From Mycolicibacterium neoaurum VKM Ac-1815D (GTDB lineage: Bacteria; Actinomycetota; Actinomycetes; Mycobacteriales; Mycobacteriaceae), in contig NC_023036.2 of the NCBI RefSeq assembly GCF_000317305.3, positions 2,480,001 to 2,544,000 of the forward strand: DNA of 64,000 nt. The letters run 5' to 3'. Shown here piece after piece: positions 16,562-24,669 of this stretch (positions are counted from its first letter, which is position 1; each line of letters opens with the position of its first letter). The notes under the pieces were generated by a model that did not search any database, was not told where the DNA came from, and saw only the letters and a list, made by a program, of their open reading frames with translations. A program made the position numbers and the translations under genes.

Positions 16562-17773
16562 ATGGCGTTGGGTTTGCGTGGTGACGCAGCGATCGTCGGG
16601 TTTCACGAGCTACCTGCGACGCGGAAGCCGACCGGGACCGCGGAGTTCACCATCGAACAGTGGGCGCGGTTGGCGGCCGCGGCGGTGGCCGACGCGGGGC
16701 TGTCGGTCCAGCAGGTCGACGGGCTGGTGACCTGCGGGGTCATGGAGTCCCAGCTGTTCGTCCCCTCCACAGTCGCCGAGTATCTGGGTCTGGCGGTCAA
16801 TTTCGCCGAGATCGTCGATCTCGGCGGCGCCTCGGGCGCGGCCATGGTGTGGCGCGCGGCGGCGGCGATCGAACTGGGGCTCTGCCAGGCGGTGCTGTGC
16901 GCCATCCCAGCCAACTACCTGACCCCGATGTCGGCGGAGCGTCCCTACGATCCCGGCGACGCGCTGTACTACGGGGCGTCCAGCTTCCGGTACGGCTCGC
17001 CGCAGGCCGAGTTCGAGATTCCCTACGGCTACCTCGGACAGAACGGTCCGTACGCGCAGGTCGCCCAGATGTACTCGGCCGCATACGGATACGACGAGAC
17101 CGCGATGGCCAAGATCGTCGTCGACCAGCGGGTGAACGCCAACCACACACCCGGGGCGGTGTTCCGGGACAAACCGGTGACCATCGCCGATGTCCTGGAC
17201 AGCCCGATCATCGCGTCTCCGCTGCACATGCTGGAAATCGTCATGCCGTGCATGGGGGGATCGGCAGTGCTCGTCACCAATGCCGAACTGGCCCGCGCCG
17301 GCCGCCACCGACCGGTCTGGATCAAGGGGTTCGGCGAACGGGTGCCCTACAAGTCCCCGGTCTATGCCGCCGATCCGCTCCAGACACCGATGGTGAAGGT
17401 CGCCGAATCCGCCTTCGGGATGGCCGGCCTGACCCCGGCCGACATGGACATGGTGTCGATCTACGACTGCTACACCATCACCGCCCTGCTGACGTTGGAG
17501 GACGCGGGTTTCTGTGCCAAGGGCACGGGAATGCGGTTCGTCACCGACCACGACCTGACCTTCCGCGGTGACTTCCCGATGAACACCGCAGGCGGACAGC
17601 TCGGCTACGGCCAGCCCGGCAATGCCGGTGGCATGCACCATGTGTGCGATGCCACCCGGCAGCTGATGGGACGCGCCGGGGCAACCCAGGTCGCGGACTG
17701 TCACCGCGCCTTCGTCTCGGGCAACGGTGGCGTGCTCAGCGAACAAGAAGCTCTCGTCCTGGAGGGGGATTGA
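16562..17773 (+). CDS. Thiolase-fold protein lacking the catalytic Cys (Ltp2-like aldolase candidate)
   Basis: A 403-residue member of the SCP2/lipid-transfer thiolase group. The nucleophile-loop position that is Cys in thiolases (CASG) is Gly89 here (GGASG). The GHP motif near the C-terminus is GQP (about 350-352), and the final CxG Cys is also missing. Such proteins do not cleave 3-ketoacyl-CoA by the thiolase mechanism. Characterised relatives such as Ltp2 are retro-aldolases that pair with a DUF35 protein, and a DUF35 gene follows directly with a TGATG overlap. ATG 16562 has a GGAGG close upstream. Annotation as acetyl-CoA acetyltransferase would be misleading. Substrate is probably a steroid-like or branched acyl-CoA (inference). 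Confidence 0.85.
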   Translation: MALGLRGDAAIVGFHELPATRKPTGTAEFTIEQWARLAAAAVADAGLSVQQVDGLVTCGVMESQLFVPSTVAEYLGLAVNFAEIVDLGGASGAAMVWRAAAAIELGLCQAVLCAIPANYLTPMSAERPYDPGDALYYGASSFRYGSPQAEFEIPYGYLGQNGPYAQVAQMYSAAYGYDETAMAKIVVDQRVNANHTPGAVFRDKPVTIADVLDSPIIASPLHMLEIVMPCMGGSAVLVTNAELARAGRHRPVWIKGFGERVPYKSPVYAADPLQTPMVKVAESAFGMAGLTPADMDMVSIYDCYTITALLTLEDAGFCAKGTGMRFVTDHDLTFRGDFPMNTAGGQLGYGQPGNAGGMHHVCDATRQLMGRAGATQVADCHRAFVSGNGGVLSEQEALVLEGD

Positions 17774-18189
17774 TGACCGAGTCGTCGGCCCGGCCAGTGC
17801 CACTGCCCACGCCGACCTCGGCACCGTTCTGGGATGGCCTGCGCCGGCACGAGGTGTGGGTGCAATTCTCACCGTCATCGGATGCCTACGTGTTCTATCC
17901 GCGCATCCTGGCGCCCGGCACCCTGGCCGATGATCTGTCCTGGCGCCAGATCTCCGGTGATGCCACCCTGGTCAGCTTCGCCGTCGCACAGCGACCGGTC
18001 GCCCCTCAGTTCGCCGATGCCGTTCCGCATCTGCTCGGCGTGGTGCAGTGGACCGAGGGGCCGCGGCTGGCCACCGAGATCGTCGGCGTCGATCCGGCTC
18101 GACTGCGCATCGGTATGGCCATGACGCCGGTGTTCACCGAACCCGACGGCGCCGATATCACCCTGTTGCACTACACCGCCGCCGAATAG
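17773..18189 (+). CDS. DUF35 OB-fold protein without zinc ribbon
   Basis: A 138-residue partner protein of thiolase-fold enzymes. The DUF35 family has an N-terminal rubredoxin-like zinc ribbon and a C-terminal OB fold. Here the PFWDGLRRHEV start and the OB-fold part are recognisable, but the protein contains no cysteine, so the zinc site is lost. In ChsH2/Ltp2-type systems the DUF35 domain is required for aldolase activity and may channel acyl-CoA substrates. The ATG overlaps the previous stop (TGATG), so co-translation with the thiolase-like subunit is likely. Confidence 0.8.
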   Translation: MTESSARPVPLPTPTSAPFWDGLRRHEVWVQFSPSSDAYVFYPRILAPGTLADDLSWRQISGDATLVSFAVAQRPVAPQFADAVPHLLGVVQWTEGPRLATEIVGVDPARLRIGMAMTPVFTEPDGADITLLHYTAAE

Positions 18190-18196
18190 GGGAGAC

Positions 18197-20410
18197 ATGG
18201 CGCTGGCACTCACCGATGAACAGGTACAGCTGACCGAGGCGATGGCGGGTTTCGCCCGCAGGCACGGCGGACTGGAACTGACCCGGTCGCAGTTCGACGC
18301 CCTCGCAGCCGGGGAACGCCCGGCGTTCTGGGCGGCCTTGGTCGCCAACGGACTGCACGGGGTTCAATTGCCCGAGCAGGGTGGGGGTTTCGTCGATGCC
18401 GCCTGCGTCATCGACGCCGCGGGCTACGGTCTGCTGCCCGGCCCGCTGCTGCCCACGATGATCGCCGGTGCCGTCATTGCAGACCTGCCGGAACAACCGG
18501 CGGTGCGCGCCGCGCGCGAGGCCCTCGCCGCGGGTGGCCCGATGGCGGTGTTGCTGCCGAGCGATGGCGTGCTGCGGGCCGAACCCGACGGCGCAGGGTG
18601 GCGGCTGACCGGCGCGGCCGGACCGCAGCTCGGCGTGGCCGCCGCGGAGCATGTGATCGTTGCCGCCGATACCGATGCGGCGCAAAGACTCTGGTTTCTG
18701 ATCAACGCTGCCGGGCCGGGGGTGGTGGTGCAGGCGGCCGCCCCGACCGATCTGACCCGGGATGTCGGCACCCTGTCGTGCGCCGACGCACCCGTCGCGG
18801 CCGATGCCGTGCTGGCCGGTGTCGACCCGGTGCGGGCGCGGTGCCATGCGATCGGCCTGATGGCGGCCGAGGCAGCGGGGATCGCGCGCTGGTGTGTGGA
18901 CAATGTGGTCGCCTATCTGAAGGTGCGCGAACAGTTCGGACGCCGCATCGGGGCGTTCCAGGCCCTGCAGCACAAGGCGGCCATGCTGTTCATCGACAGT
19001 GAACTTGCCGCCGCCGCCGCATGGGATGCGGTGCGCGGCGCCGAACAACCGATCGAGCAACACGAGATCGCCGCCGCAGGCGCTGCCATCGCGGCGATCG
19101 GCAAGCTGCCGGATCTGGTGGTCGATGCGCTGACGATGTTCGGGGCCATCGGGTACACCTGGGAGCACGACCTGCACCTGTACTGGAAGCGGTCGATCAG
19201 CCTGGCCGCCGCCGCGGGCGGTGTCGCCGAATGGGCCGAGCTGCTCGGGGAACCCGACCGGCAGCCAAGAGATTTCGGCATCGAGCTGGCCGGTGTGGAA
19301 GAGCGGTTCCGGGGGCAGATCGCCGCGCTGATCGACGCCGCGGCGCAGCTGGACAACGAGGCGCCGGGCCGGCAGAACCCCGAGTACGAGGACTTCTGGA
19401 CCGGTCCGCGCCGGACCGCACTGGCCGATGCCGGACTCGTCGCGCCATATCTGCCCGCGCCGTGGGGGCTGGACGCCACGCCGGCCCAACAGCTCGTCAT
19501 CGACGAGGAATTCGACCGGCGGCCAACGCTTACCCGGCCATCGTTGGGAATCGCACAGTGGATACTGCCGACGGTTATCGCCGAAGGCACCGACGGCCAA
19601 CGGGAGCGCTTCGCGGTGCCGACGCTGCGCGGTGAGATCGGGTGGTGTCAGCTGTTCTCCGAACCCGGCGCCGGATCGGATCTGGCGTCCTTGACGACCA
19701 GGGCGACCAAGGTCGAGGGCGGCTGGCGGATCGACGGGCAGAAGGTGTGGACCTCCTCGGCGCAGCGCGCCGACTGGGGTGCGCTGCTGGCCAGGACGGA
19801 TCCGCAGGCCGCCAAGCACCGGGGCATCGGCTACTTCCTGATCGATATGACGAGCCCGGGCATCACCATCCGGCCGCTGCGAACCGCCAGCGGTGACGAG
19901 CATTTCAACGAGGTGTTCTTCGACGATGTCTTCGTGCCCGATGACATGCTGGTCGGTGAGCCGACCGCGGGCTGGTCGCATGCGCTGGCCACGATGGCCA
20001 ACGAACGGGTGGCCATCGGTGCCTACGCCAAACTGGACAAGGAACGTGAATTGCGGGCGCTGGCCCGTCAGGCCGGTCCGGCGGGTGTCATGGTGCGGCA
20101 CGCGTTGGGCCGGGTACGGGCCGCCACCAACGCCATCGGCGCGCTCGCGGTGCGCGACACCCTGCGCCGGCTCGCCGGACACGGGCCCGGCCCGGCGTCC
20201 AGCGTCGGCAAGGTCGGCACCGCACTGTTGGTGCGCCGGGTGACCGCCGACGCGCTGGCTTTCAGCGGTCGGGCCGCCATGGTGGGTGGCGCCGACCACC
20301 CCGCAGTGGCCGACACGTTGATGATGCCTGCGGAGGTCATCGGCGGTGGCACCGTCGAGATCCAGCTCAATATCATCGCCACCATGATCCTCGGACTACC
20401 GCGCGCATGA
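18197..20410 (+). CDS. Tandem-domain acyl-CoA dehydrogenase (FadE34-like architecture)
   Basis: A 737-residue flavoprotein made of two fused acyl-CoA dehydrogenase domains (about 1-350 and 370-737), linked near EDFWTGPRRTALAD. The second domain has the FAD/substrate loop (CQLFSEPGAGSDLASL, then DGQKVWTSSAQ) and is the better conserved. The first is more degenerate in its middle domain but keeps a GYTWEHDLHLY helix with a candidate catalytic Glu. Such fusions, for example FadE34/ChsE3, replace the usual alpha2beta2 pairs acting on bulky CoA esters. ATG 18197 is seven bases after the DUF35 stop and behind GGGGAG. It presumably desaturates the same CoA substrate handled by the neighbouring aldolase candidate. 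Confidence 0.9.
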   Translation: MALALTDEQVQLTEAMAGFARRHGGLELTRSQFDALAAGERPAFWAALVANGLHGVQLPEQGGGFVDAACVIDAAGYGLLPGPLLPTMIAGAVIADLPEQPAVRAAREALAAGGPMAVLLPSDGVLRAEPDGAGWRLTGAAGPQLGVAAAEHVIVAADTDAAQRLWFLINAAGPGVVVQAAAPTDLTRDVGTLSCADAPVAADAVLAGVDPVRARCHAIGLMAAEAAGIARWCVDNVVAYLKVREQFGRRIGAFQALQHKAAMLFIDSELAAAAAWDAVRGAEQPIEQHEIAAAGAAIAAIGKLPDLVVDALTMFGAIGYTWEHDLHLYWKRSISLAAAAGGVAEWAELLGEPDRQPRDFGIELAGVEERFRGQIAALIDAAAQLDNEAPGRQNPEYEDFWTGPRRTALADAGLVAPYLPAPWGLDATPAQQLVIDEEFDRRPTLTRPSLGIAQWILPTVIAEGTDGQRERFAVPTLRGEIGWCQLFSEPGAGSDLASLTTRATKVEGGWRIDGQKVWTSSAQRADWGALLARTDPQAAKHRGIGYFLIDMTSPGITIRPLRTASGDEHFNEVFFDDVFVPDDMLVGEPTAGWSHALATMANERVAIGAYAKLDKERELRALARQAGPAGVMVRHALGRVRAATNAIGALAVRDTLRRLAGHGPGPASSVGKVGTALLVRRVTADALAFSGRAAMVGGADHPAVADTLMMPAEVIGGGTVEIQLNIIATMILGLPRA

Positions 20411-21006
20411 CCACCGGCGACACCGAGCTGCCCGACTACAAGCGGGCCCGCCGGGCCCAGATCGTCGATGCGGCACTGGATCTGCTGAAGTCACAGGACT
20501 ACGAGCAGATCCAGATGCGCGATGTCGCCGATCACGCCCGAGTCGCATTGGGCACCCTGTACCGATACTTCAGCTCCAAGGAGCACGTTTACGCCGCGGT
20601 CCTGATGCAGTGGGCGCAACCGGTTTTCGCCGCGGCGGAAGCGGTCCGACCGGCCACCGAACAGCAGGTCCGCGAGAAGATGCGCGGCATCATCACCAGC
20701 TTCGAACGTCGGCCGGCGTTCTTCAAGGTCTGCATGCTGTTGCAGAACACCACTGACGCCAATGCCCGCGACCTGATGGATCGATTCGCCTCCGTCGCCC
20801 AGCGCACCCTGGCCACGGACTTCGCCGCCATGGGCGAACAGGGATCGGCCGACACCGCGATCATGGCCTGGGGCATCATCTCGACCATGCTGTCCGCGTC
20901 CATCCTGCGCGACCTGCCGATGGCCGACACCTATCGCGTGGTCGACGCGTTCGTCGATCTGATCGGTCCGCGGCTGTCCAGCGGGGCGGGGGAAGGCCGG
21001 GGTTGA
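20407..21006 (+). CDS. TetR family regulator of the lipid-CoA module
   Basis: A 199-residue repressor. The N-terminal HTH (IVDAALDLLKSQDYEQIQMRD, then VALGTLYRYFSSKEHV, split over residues 18-62) is typical. The ligand domain is KstR-like in length. Its ATG overlaps the stop of the acyl-CoA dehydrogenase gene by four bases (ATGA), so it is the last gene of the four-gene operon and probably autoregulates it in response to an acyl-CoA. Candidate operators are 16515-16529 before the operon and 23331-23348 before fadE20. Its 3' end overlaps the convergent molybdoenzyme gene by 76 bases. Confidence 0.88.
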   Translation: MTTGDTELPDYKRARRAQIVDAALDLLKSQDYEQIQMRDVADHARVALGTLYRYFSSKEHVYAAVLMQWAQPVFAAAEAVRPATEQQVREKMRGIITSFERRPAFFKVCMLLQNTTDANARDLMDRFASVAQRTLATDFAAMGEQGSADTAIMAWGIISTMLSASILRDLPMADTYRVVDAFVDLIGPRLSSGAGEGRG

Positions 21007-23279
21007 CGAACGACCGGCGGCTCGTGCGCCCGCACCGGAGGAAGCGGCTGCTCATAGCGCTGCACCTCGACCAGCACATGTGCGCCGCTGCACCCGCGCG
21101 CCAACGACGAGGTGCCGACATCGTCGGTGAGCACATTCGGATTACCGTGCACGCACAGTGAATCCGGGTCGCCGGGATCCAGCGGGTCGTACCAGGCGCC
21201 GGTGGCGAGTTGCACGACCCGCGGGCGCACACGCGCGTCGATGACCACGCCGGCCAGGCAGGCACCGCGATCGTTGAACACCCGCACCACATCGCCGTCG
21301 GTGAGCCCCCGCTCGGCCGCGTCGCTCGGATGGATCCGGATCGGTTCGCGGCCAGCGACCTTGGAGTCTTGGCTGACCGCGCCGATATCGAGCTGGCTGT
21401 GTAGTCGGCTGGTCGGCTGGTTGGCCAGCAGATGCAGCGGATAGTCGCGCGCGCGGTGGCCGCCCAGCCACTCGGTCGGCTCGAACCAGGCCGGGTGGCC
21501 CACGCAGTCGGCGTAGTCGAAGGAGTCGATATCGGCCGAGAAGATCTCGATGCGCCCGCTGGGGGTGTGCAGCGGATGTGCCCGCGGATCGGCGCGGTAG
21601 TCGGCCAGCAGGGTCAGCCCGGACTCGGTGGGCAGCCTGAGCTGACCGTCGGCCCAGAACTGATCGAAGGTGGGCACCGCGAAATCCAGTCCGGCCGACC
21701 ATGTCTCATACAAGTGGCGCAGCCACTGCCGCGCGGTCCTGCCCTCGGTGAACTGCTCGCCCACACCGAGCCGCTCGGCGAGCTCGGAAAAGGTCGTGTA
21801 GTCGTCGCGCGACTGAGCGTGGGGCTCGGCAAGAGCAGGCATCGCGACCAGCAGCGGATCGTTCTTGGATCCGGAGTAGTCGTCACGTTCATAGGCGGTG
21901 GTGGAGGGCACGACGATATCGGCGTGCTTGGCCATCGCCGTCCAGTACGGATCGTGGACGACGATGGTGTCCGGCCGGGCAAGTGCGCGCCGCAACCGGC
22001 CGATGTTCTGGTGGTGGTGGAACGGATTGCCGCCGGCCCAATACACCAGCCGGATGTCGGGATAGGTGAGCCGACGGCCGTTGTAGTCGAACGGTTCCCC
22101 CGGGTGCAGCAGCATGTCGCTGACCGCCGCCACCGGTATGAAGGTCTGCACCCGGTTCGGCCCCTGGGGCAGGACCGGCAGCGGATGGCGCAACGGCGGC
22201 AGCCCCGGTTCGTTCATCGAACCGTACCCGTGCCCGAAACCCGCTCCGGGCAGACCGATCTGGCCCAGCATGGCGGCCAGCGTCAGACCCATCCAGGGGG
22301 CCTGCTCACCGTGTCGGATGCGTTGCAGTGACCAACTGACGGTCACCAGCGTTCGCGCGGCGGCCATCCGGCGCGCCAGTGCGGTGATGTCGGTGGCGGA
22401 CAGACCGCTGATCTCGGCCGCCCACGCCGGCGTCTTGGGCACGCCGTCATCGGTGCCCAACAGGTAGCGCTCGAACCGGTCGTAGCCGGTGCAGTACTCG
22501 TCGAGGAACCGGCGGTCGGCCAGCCCCTCGGTGGCCAGCACATGCGCCAATCCCAGCATGACGGCAACATCGGTGCCCGGCACGGGCGCATGCCATTCGC
22601 ACTCACCGTCGACATCGTCGCGCAGCGGGGAGAACGAGACGATACGACCGCCTCGATCGCGCAACCGGCGCAGTGCGTCGCGGGCCGGATGTGCCGACGT
22701 ACCACCGTGATTGATCCCGGTGTTCTTCAGTGCCAGACCGCCGAAGGCCACCAGTAGATCGGTGTGCTCGACGATGACATCCCAGGACGTCGAGCGCTTG
22801 AACAGGTCGTCGTGGGTGCCCACGACGCGGGGCATGATCACCCCGGTGGCACCGAGACTGTAGGAGTGCCGCGACGAGGTGTATCCGCCGAGCAGCTTGA
22901 GGAACCGGTGCACCTGGCTTTGGGCGTGGTGGAAGCGCCCGGCACTGGCCCATCCATAGGAACCGCCGTAGATGGCCTCATTGCCGTGGTCGTCGATGAC
23001 CCGTCGCAGTTCGTCGGCGAGCAGCTCGGTCAGTTCGGGCCAGGTGAGCGCGACGAACTCGTCGGCGCCGCGCCGGTCGCTGGGCCCGGGTCCGTCGCGC
23101 AACCAACCCGCCCGCACCGCCGGGCCGGTGATGCGGGCCCGGTGTCGCAGCGAGCCCGGCAGATTCCCGAGCAGGGGAGAGGGGTCGGCGTCACCGGCGG
23201 CCGGCGTCACCGCGGTGATATCGCCTTCGGCCACCTCGGCGGAGAAAAGGCCCCAATGGGCGAGGCTGCTGCGCGGCAC
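20931..23279 (-). CDS. Molybdopterin oxidoreductase, BisC/TorZ type
   Basis: About 782 residues, DMSO-reductase family. The active-site motif YGGSYGWASAGRFHHAQ contains the Ser expected to ligate molybdenum (about residue 107), as in biotin sulfoxide and TMAO reductases. There is no N-terminal 4Fe-4S Cys motif and no twin-arginine signal, so a cytoplasmic single-subunit S-/N-oxide reductase (BisC-like) is the best guess. GTG 23279 is preferred; the longer ATG at 23339 falls inside the palindromic operator. Its 3' end overlaps the tetR gene by 76 bases. No cofactor or partner genes are nearby, so the substrate cannot be fixed. Confidence 0.88.
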   Translation of the reverse strand: MPRSSLAHWGLFSAEVAEGDITAVTPAAGDADPSPLLGNLPGSLRHRARITGPAVRAGWLRDGPGPSDRRGADEFVALTWPELTELLADELRRVIDDHGNEAIYGGSYGWASAGRFHHAQSQVHRFLKLLGGYTSSRHSYSLGATGVIMPRVVGTHDDLFKRSTSWDVIVEHTDLLVAFGGLALKNTGINHGGTSAHPARDALRRLRDRGGRIVSFSPLRDDVDGECEWHAPVPGTDVAVMLGLAHVLATEGLADRRFLDEYCTGYDRFERYLLGTDDGVPKTPAWAAEISGLSATDITALARRMAAARTLVTVSWSLQRIRHGEQAPWMGLTLAAMLGQIGLPGAGFGHGYGSMNEPGLPPLRHPLPVLPQGPNRVQTFIPVAAVSDMLLHPGEPFDYNGRRLTYPDIRLVYWAGGNPFHHHQNIGRLRRALARPDTIVVHDPYWTAMAKHADIVVPSTTAYERDDYSGSKNDPLLVAMPALAEPHAQSRDDYTTFSELAERLGVGEQFTEGRTARQWLRHLYETWSAGLDFAVPTFDQFWADGQLRLPTESGLTLLADYRADPRAHPLHTPSGRIEIFSADIDSFDYADCVGHPAWFEPTEWLGGHRARDYPLHLLANQPTSRLHSQLDIGAVSQDSKVAGREPIRIHPSDAAERGLTDGDVVRVFNDRGACLAGVVIDARVRPRVVQLATGAWYDPLDPGDPDSLCVHGNPNVLTDDVGTSSLARGCSGAHVLVEVQRYEQPLPPVRAHEPPVVRQPRPSPAPLDSRGPIRSTNASTTR

Positions 23280-23310
23280 CGGCTCATCGTAGGGCGATCG
23301 GTGCCACGTC

Positions 23311-23360
23311 CGACCAACCAGCGACGTTCGACCAACCATCTGGTTGGTATATGTTGGTCG
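23311..23360. promoter_or_regulatory. Multi-copy ACCAACCA/TGGTTGGT operator upstream of fadE20
   Basis: ACCAACCA (23331-23338) and TGGTTGGT (23341-23348) form a perfect 8-bp inverted repeat. A second CGACCAACCA copy lies at 23311-23320, and an inverted TGTTGGTCG at 23352-23360. The cluster sits between the divergent molybdoenzyme and fadE20. Repeated half sites suggest cooperative binding of a TetR-type fatty-acid regulator; the encoded TetR at 20.4 kb is a candidate. Confidence 0.65.
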
Positions 23361-23394
23361 TCACCCAACCGATAACCAGTACCGGAGGTCACAG

Positions 23395-24552
23395 ATGGGC
23401 GCCGTCAAATACGACCGCACGTTGTTCGAGCCCGAGCATGAATTGTTCCGCGAGTCGTACCGTGCCTTCCTGGAGCGCCATGCCGCGCCGTTCCGGGAGG
23501 AATGGGAGAAGGCGAAGATCGTCGACCGTGAGGTGTGGCGCGAGGCCGGTAAGCAGGGCTTTCTCGGGATGGCCGTGCCCGAGGAGTACGGCGGCGGCGG
23601 TAATCCGGATTTCCGCTACAACGTCGTCATCACCGAGGAGACCAGCGCCGGCCGGCACAGCGGCCTCGGATTCACCCTGCAGAACGACGTGATCGCCCCG
23701 TACCTGATCGAGCTGACCACCGAGGAGCAGAAGCAACGCTGGCTGCCCGGGTTCTGCAGCGGCGAATTGATCACGGCGATCGCAATGACCGAGCCGGGCA
23801 CCGGCAGCGACCTGCAGGGGATCAAGGCCCGCGCCGTCCGCGACGGTGACCACTACGTCCTCAACGGATCGAAGACGTTCATCACCAATGGTATTCACGC
23901 GGACCTGGTGATCGTGGTGGCCTGCACCGACCCCGACAAGGGTGCACAGGGCTTCTCGCTGCTGGTGGTCGAGCGCGGTATGGAGGGCTTCGAGCGAGGC
24001 AGGCACCTGGACAAGATCGGTCTGGAGGCCCAGGACACCGCCGAATTGTCGTTCACCGATGTGCGAGTTCCGGTCGAGAACCTCCTCGGCCAAGAGGGCA
24101 TGGGCTTCCTCTACTTGATGCAGAACCTGCCGCAGGAGCGCATCAGCATCGCGGTGATGGCCGCCGCGGCGATGGAGTCAGCGCTGGAAGAGACGCTGCA
24201 GTACACCAAGGAACGCAAGGCCTTCGGCAAGCCGATCGGGAGCTTCCAGAACAGCCGTTTCCTGCTTGCCGAGCTGGCCACCGAGGCCACCGCGATCCGG
24301 GTCATGGTCGACGAGTTCGTCAAGCTGCACCTCGATCGAAAGCTGACCGTCGAGCAGGCTGCGATGGCCAAATGGTTCAGCACCGAGGCGCAGGTGCGTC
24401 TGGTGGACCGGTGCCTGCAACTGCACGGCGGCTACGGCTACATGCGCGAATACCCGATCGCCCGGGCGTTCCTGGACTCCCGGATCCAGACGATTTACGG
24501 CGGCACCACCGAAATCATGAAGGAGATCATCGGTCGCAGTCTGGGGGTCTAG
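23395..24552 (+). CDS. fadE20: Acyl-CoA dehydrogenase FadE20
   Basis: FAD-dependent enzyme of the first beta-oxidation step, 385 residues. The full single-domain fold is visible: N-terminal helices, the FAD/substrate loop ITAIAMTEPGTGSDLQGI (about 125-143), and the C-terminal GGYGYMREYPIARAF carrying the catalytic-region Glu, followed by YGGTTEIMKEIIGRS. ATG 23395 follows GGAGG by six bases. The position between hflX and lexA matches M. tuberculosis fadE20, so the symbol rests on synteny. Control is likely through the ACCAACCA operator directly upstream. Confidence 0.93.
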   Translation: MGAVKYDRTLFEPEHELFRESYRAFLERHAAPFREEWEKAKIVDREVWREAGKQGFLGMAVPEEYGGGGNPDFRYNVVITEETSAGRHSGLGFTLQNDVIAPYLIELTTEEQKQRWLPGFCSGELITAIAMTEPGTGSDLQGIKARAVRDGDHYVLNGSKTFITNGIHADLVIVVACTDPDKGAQGFSLLVVERGMEGFERGRHLDKIGLEAQDTAELSFTDVRVPVENLLGQEGMGFLYLMQNLPQERISIAVMAAAAMESALEETLQYTKERKAFGKPIGSFQNSRFLLAELATEATAIRVMVDEFVKLHLDRKLTVEQAAMAKWFSTEAQVRLVDRCLQLHGGYGYMREYPIARAFLDSRIQTIYGGTTEIMKEIIGRSLGV

Positions 24553-24669
24553 CAGGTCCGACACGCCGTCGCCGCAGGTGGCGATATCCCACGAGTTCGC
24601 CGACAACTGTCGCAAAGTTGACGAACACGATACTTTCGTGGGGTTTTGCACGACTTCCGGGAGGACCGA

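Noticed and set aside
18158..20299. A 713-residue minus-strand frame opposite the acyl-CoA dehydrogenase
   Set aside because: Gly/Arg/Pro/His-rich composition typical of antisense in a GC-rich genome, with no domain; the opposite strand encodes a clear enzyme.
14883..23360. Integrated mobile island between hflX and fadE20
   Set aside because: No integrase, transposase, tRNA or flanking repeats seen and base composition looks like the rest. Accessory content is likely, but mobility is not supported.
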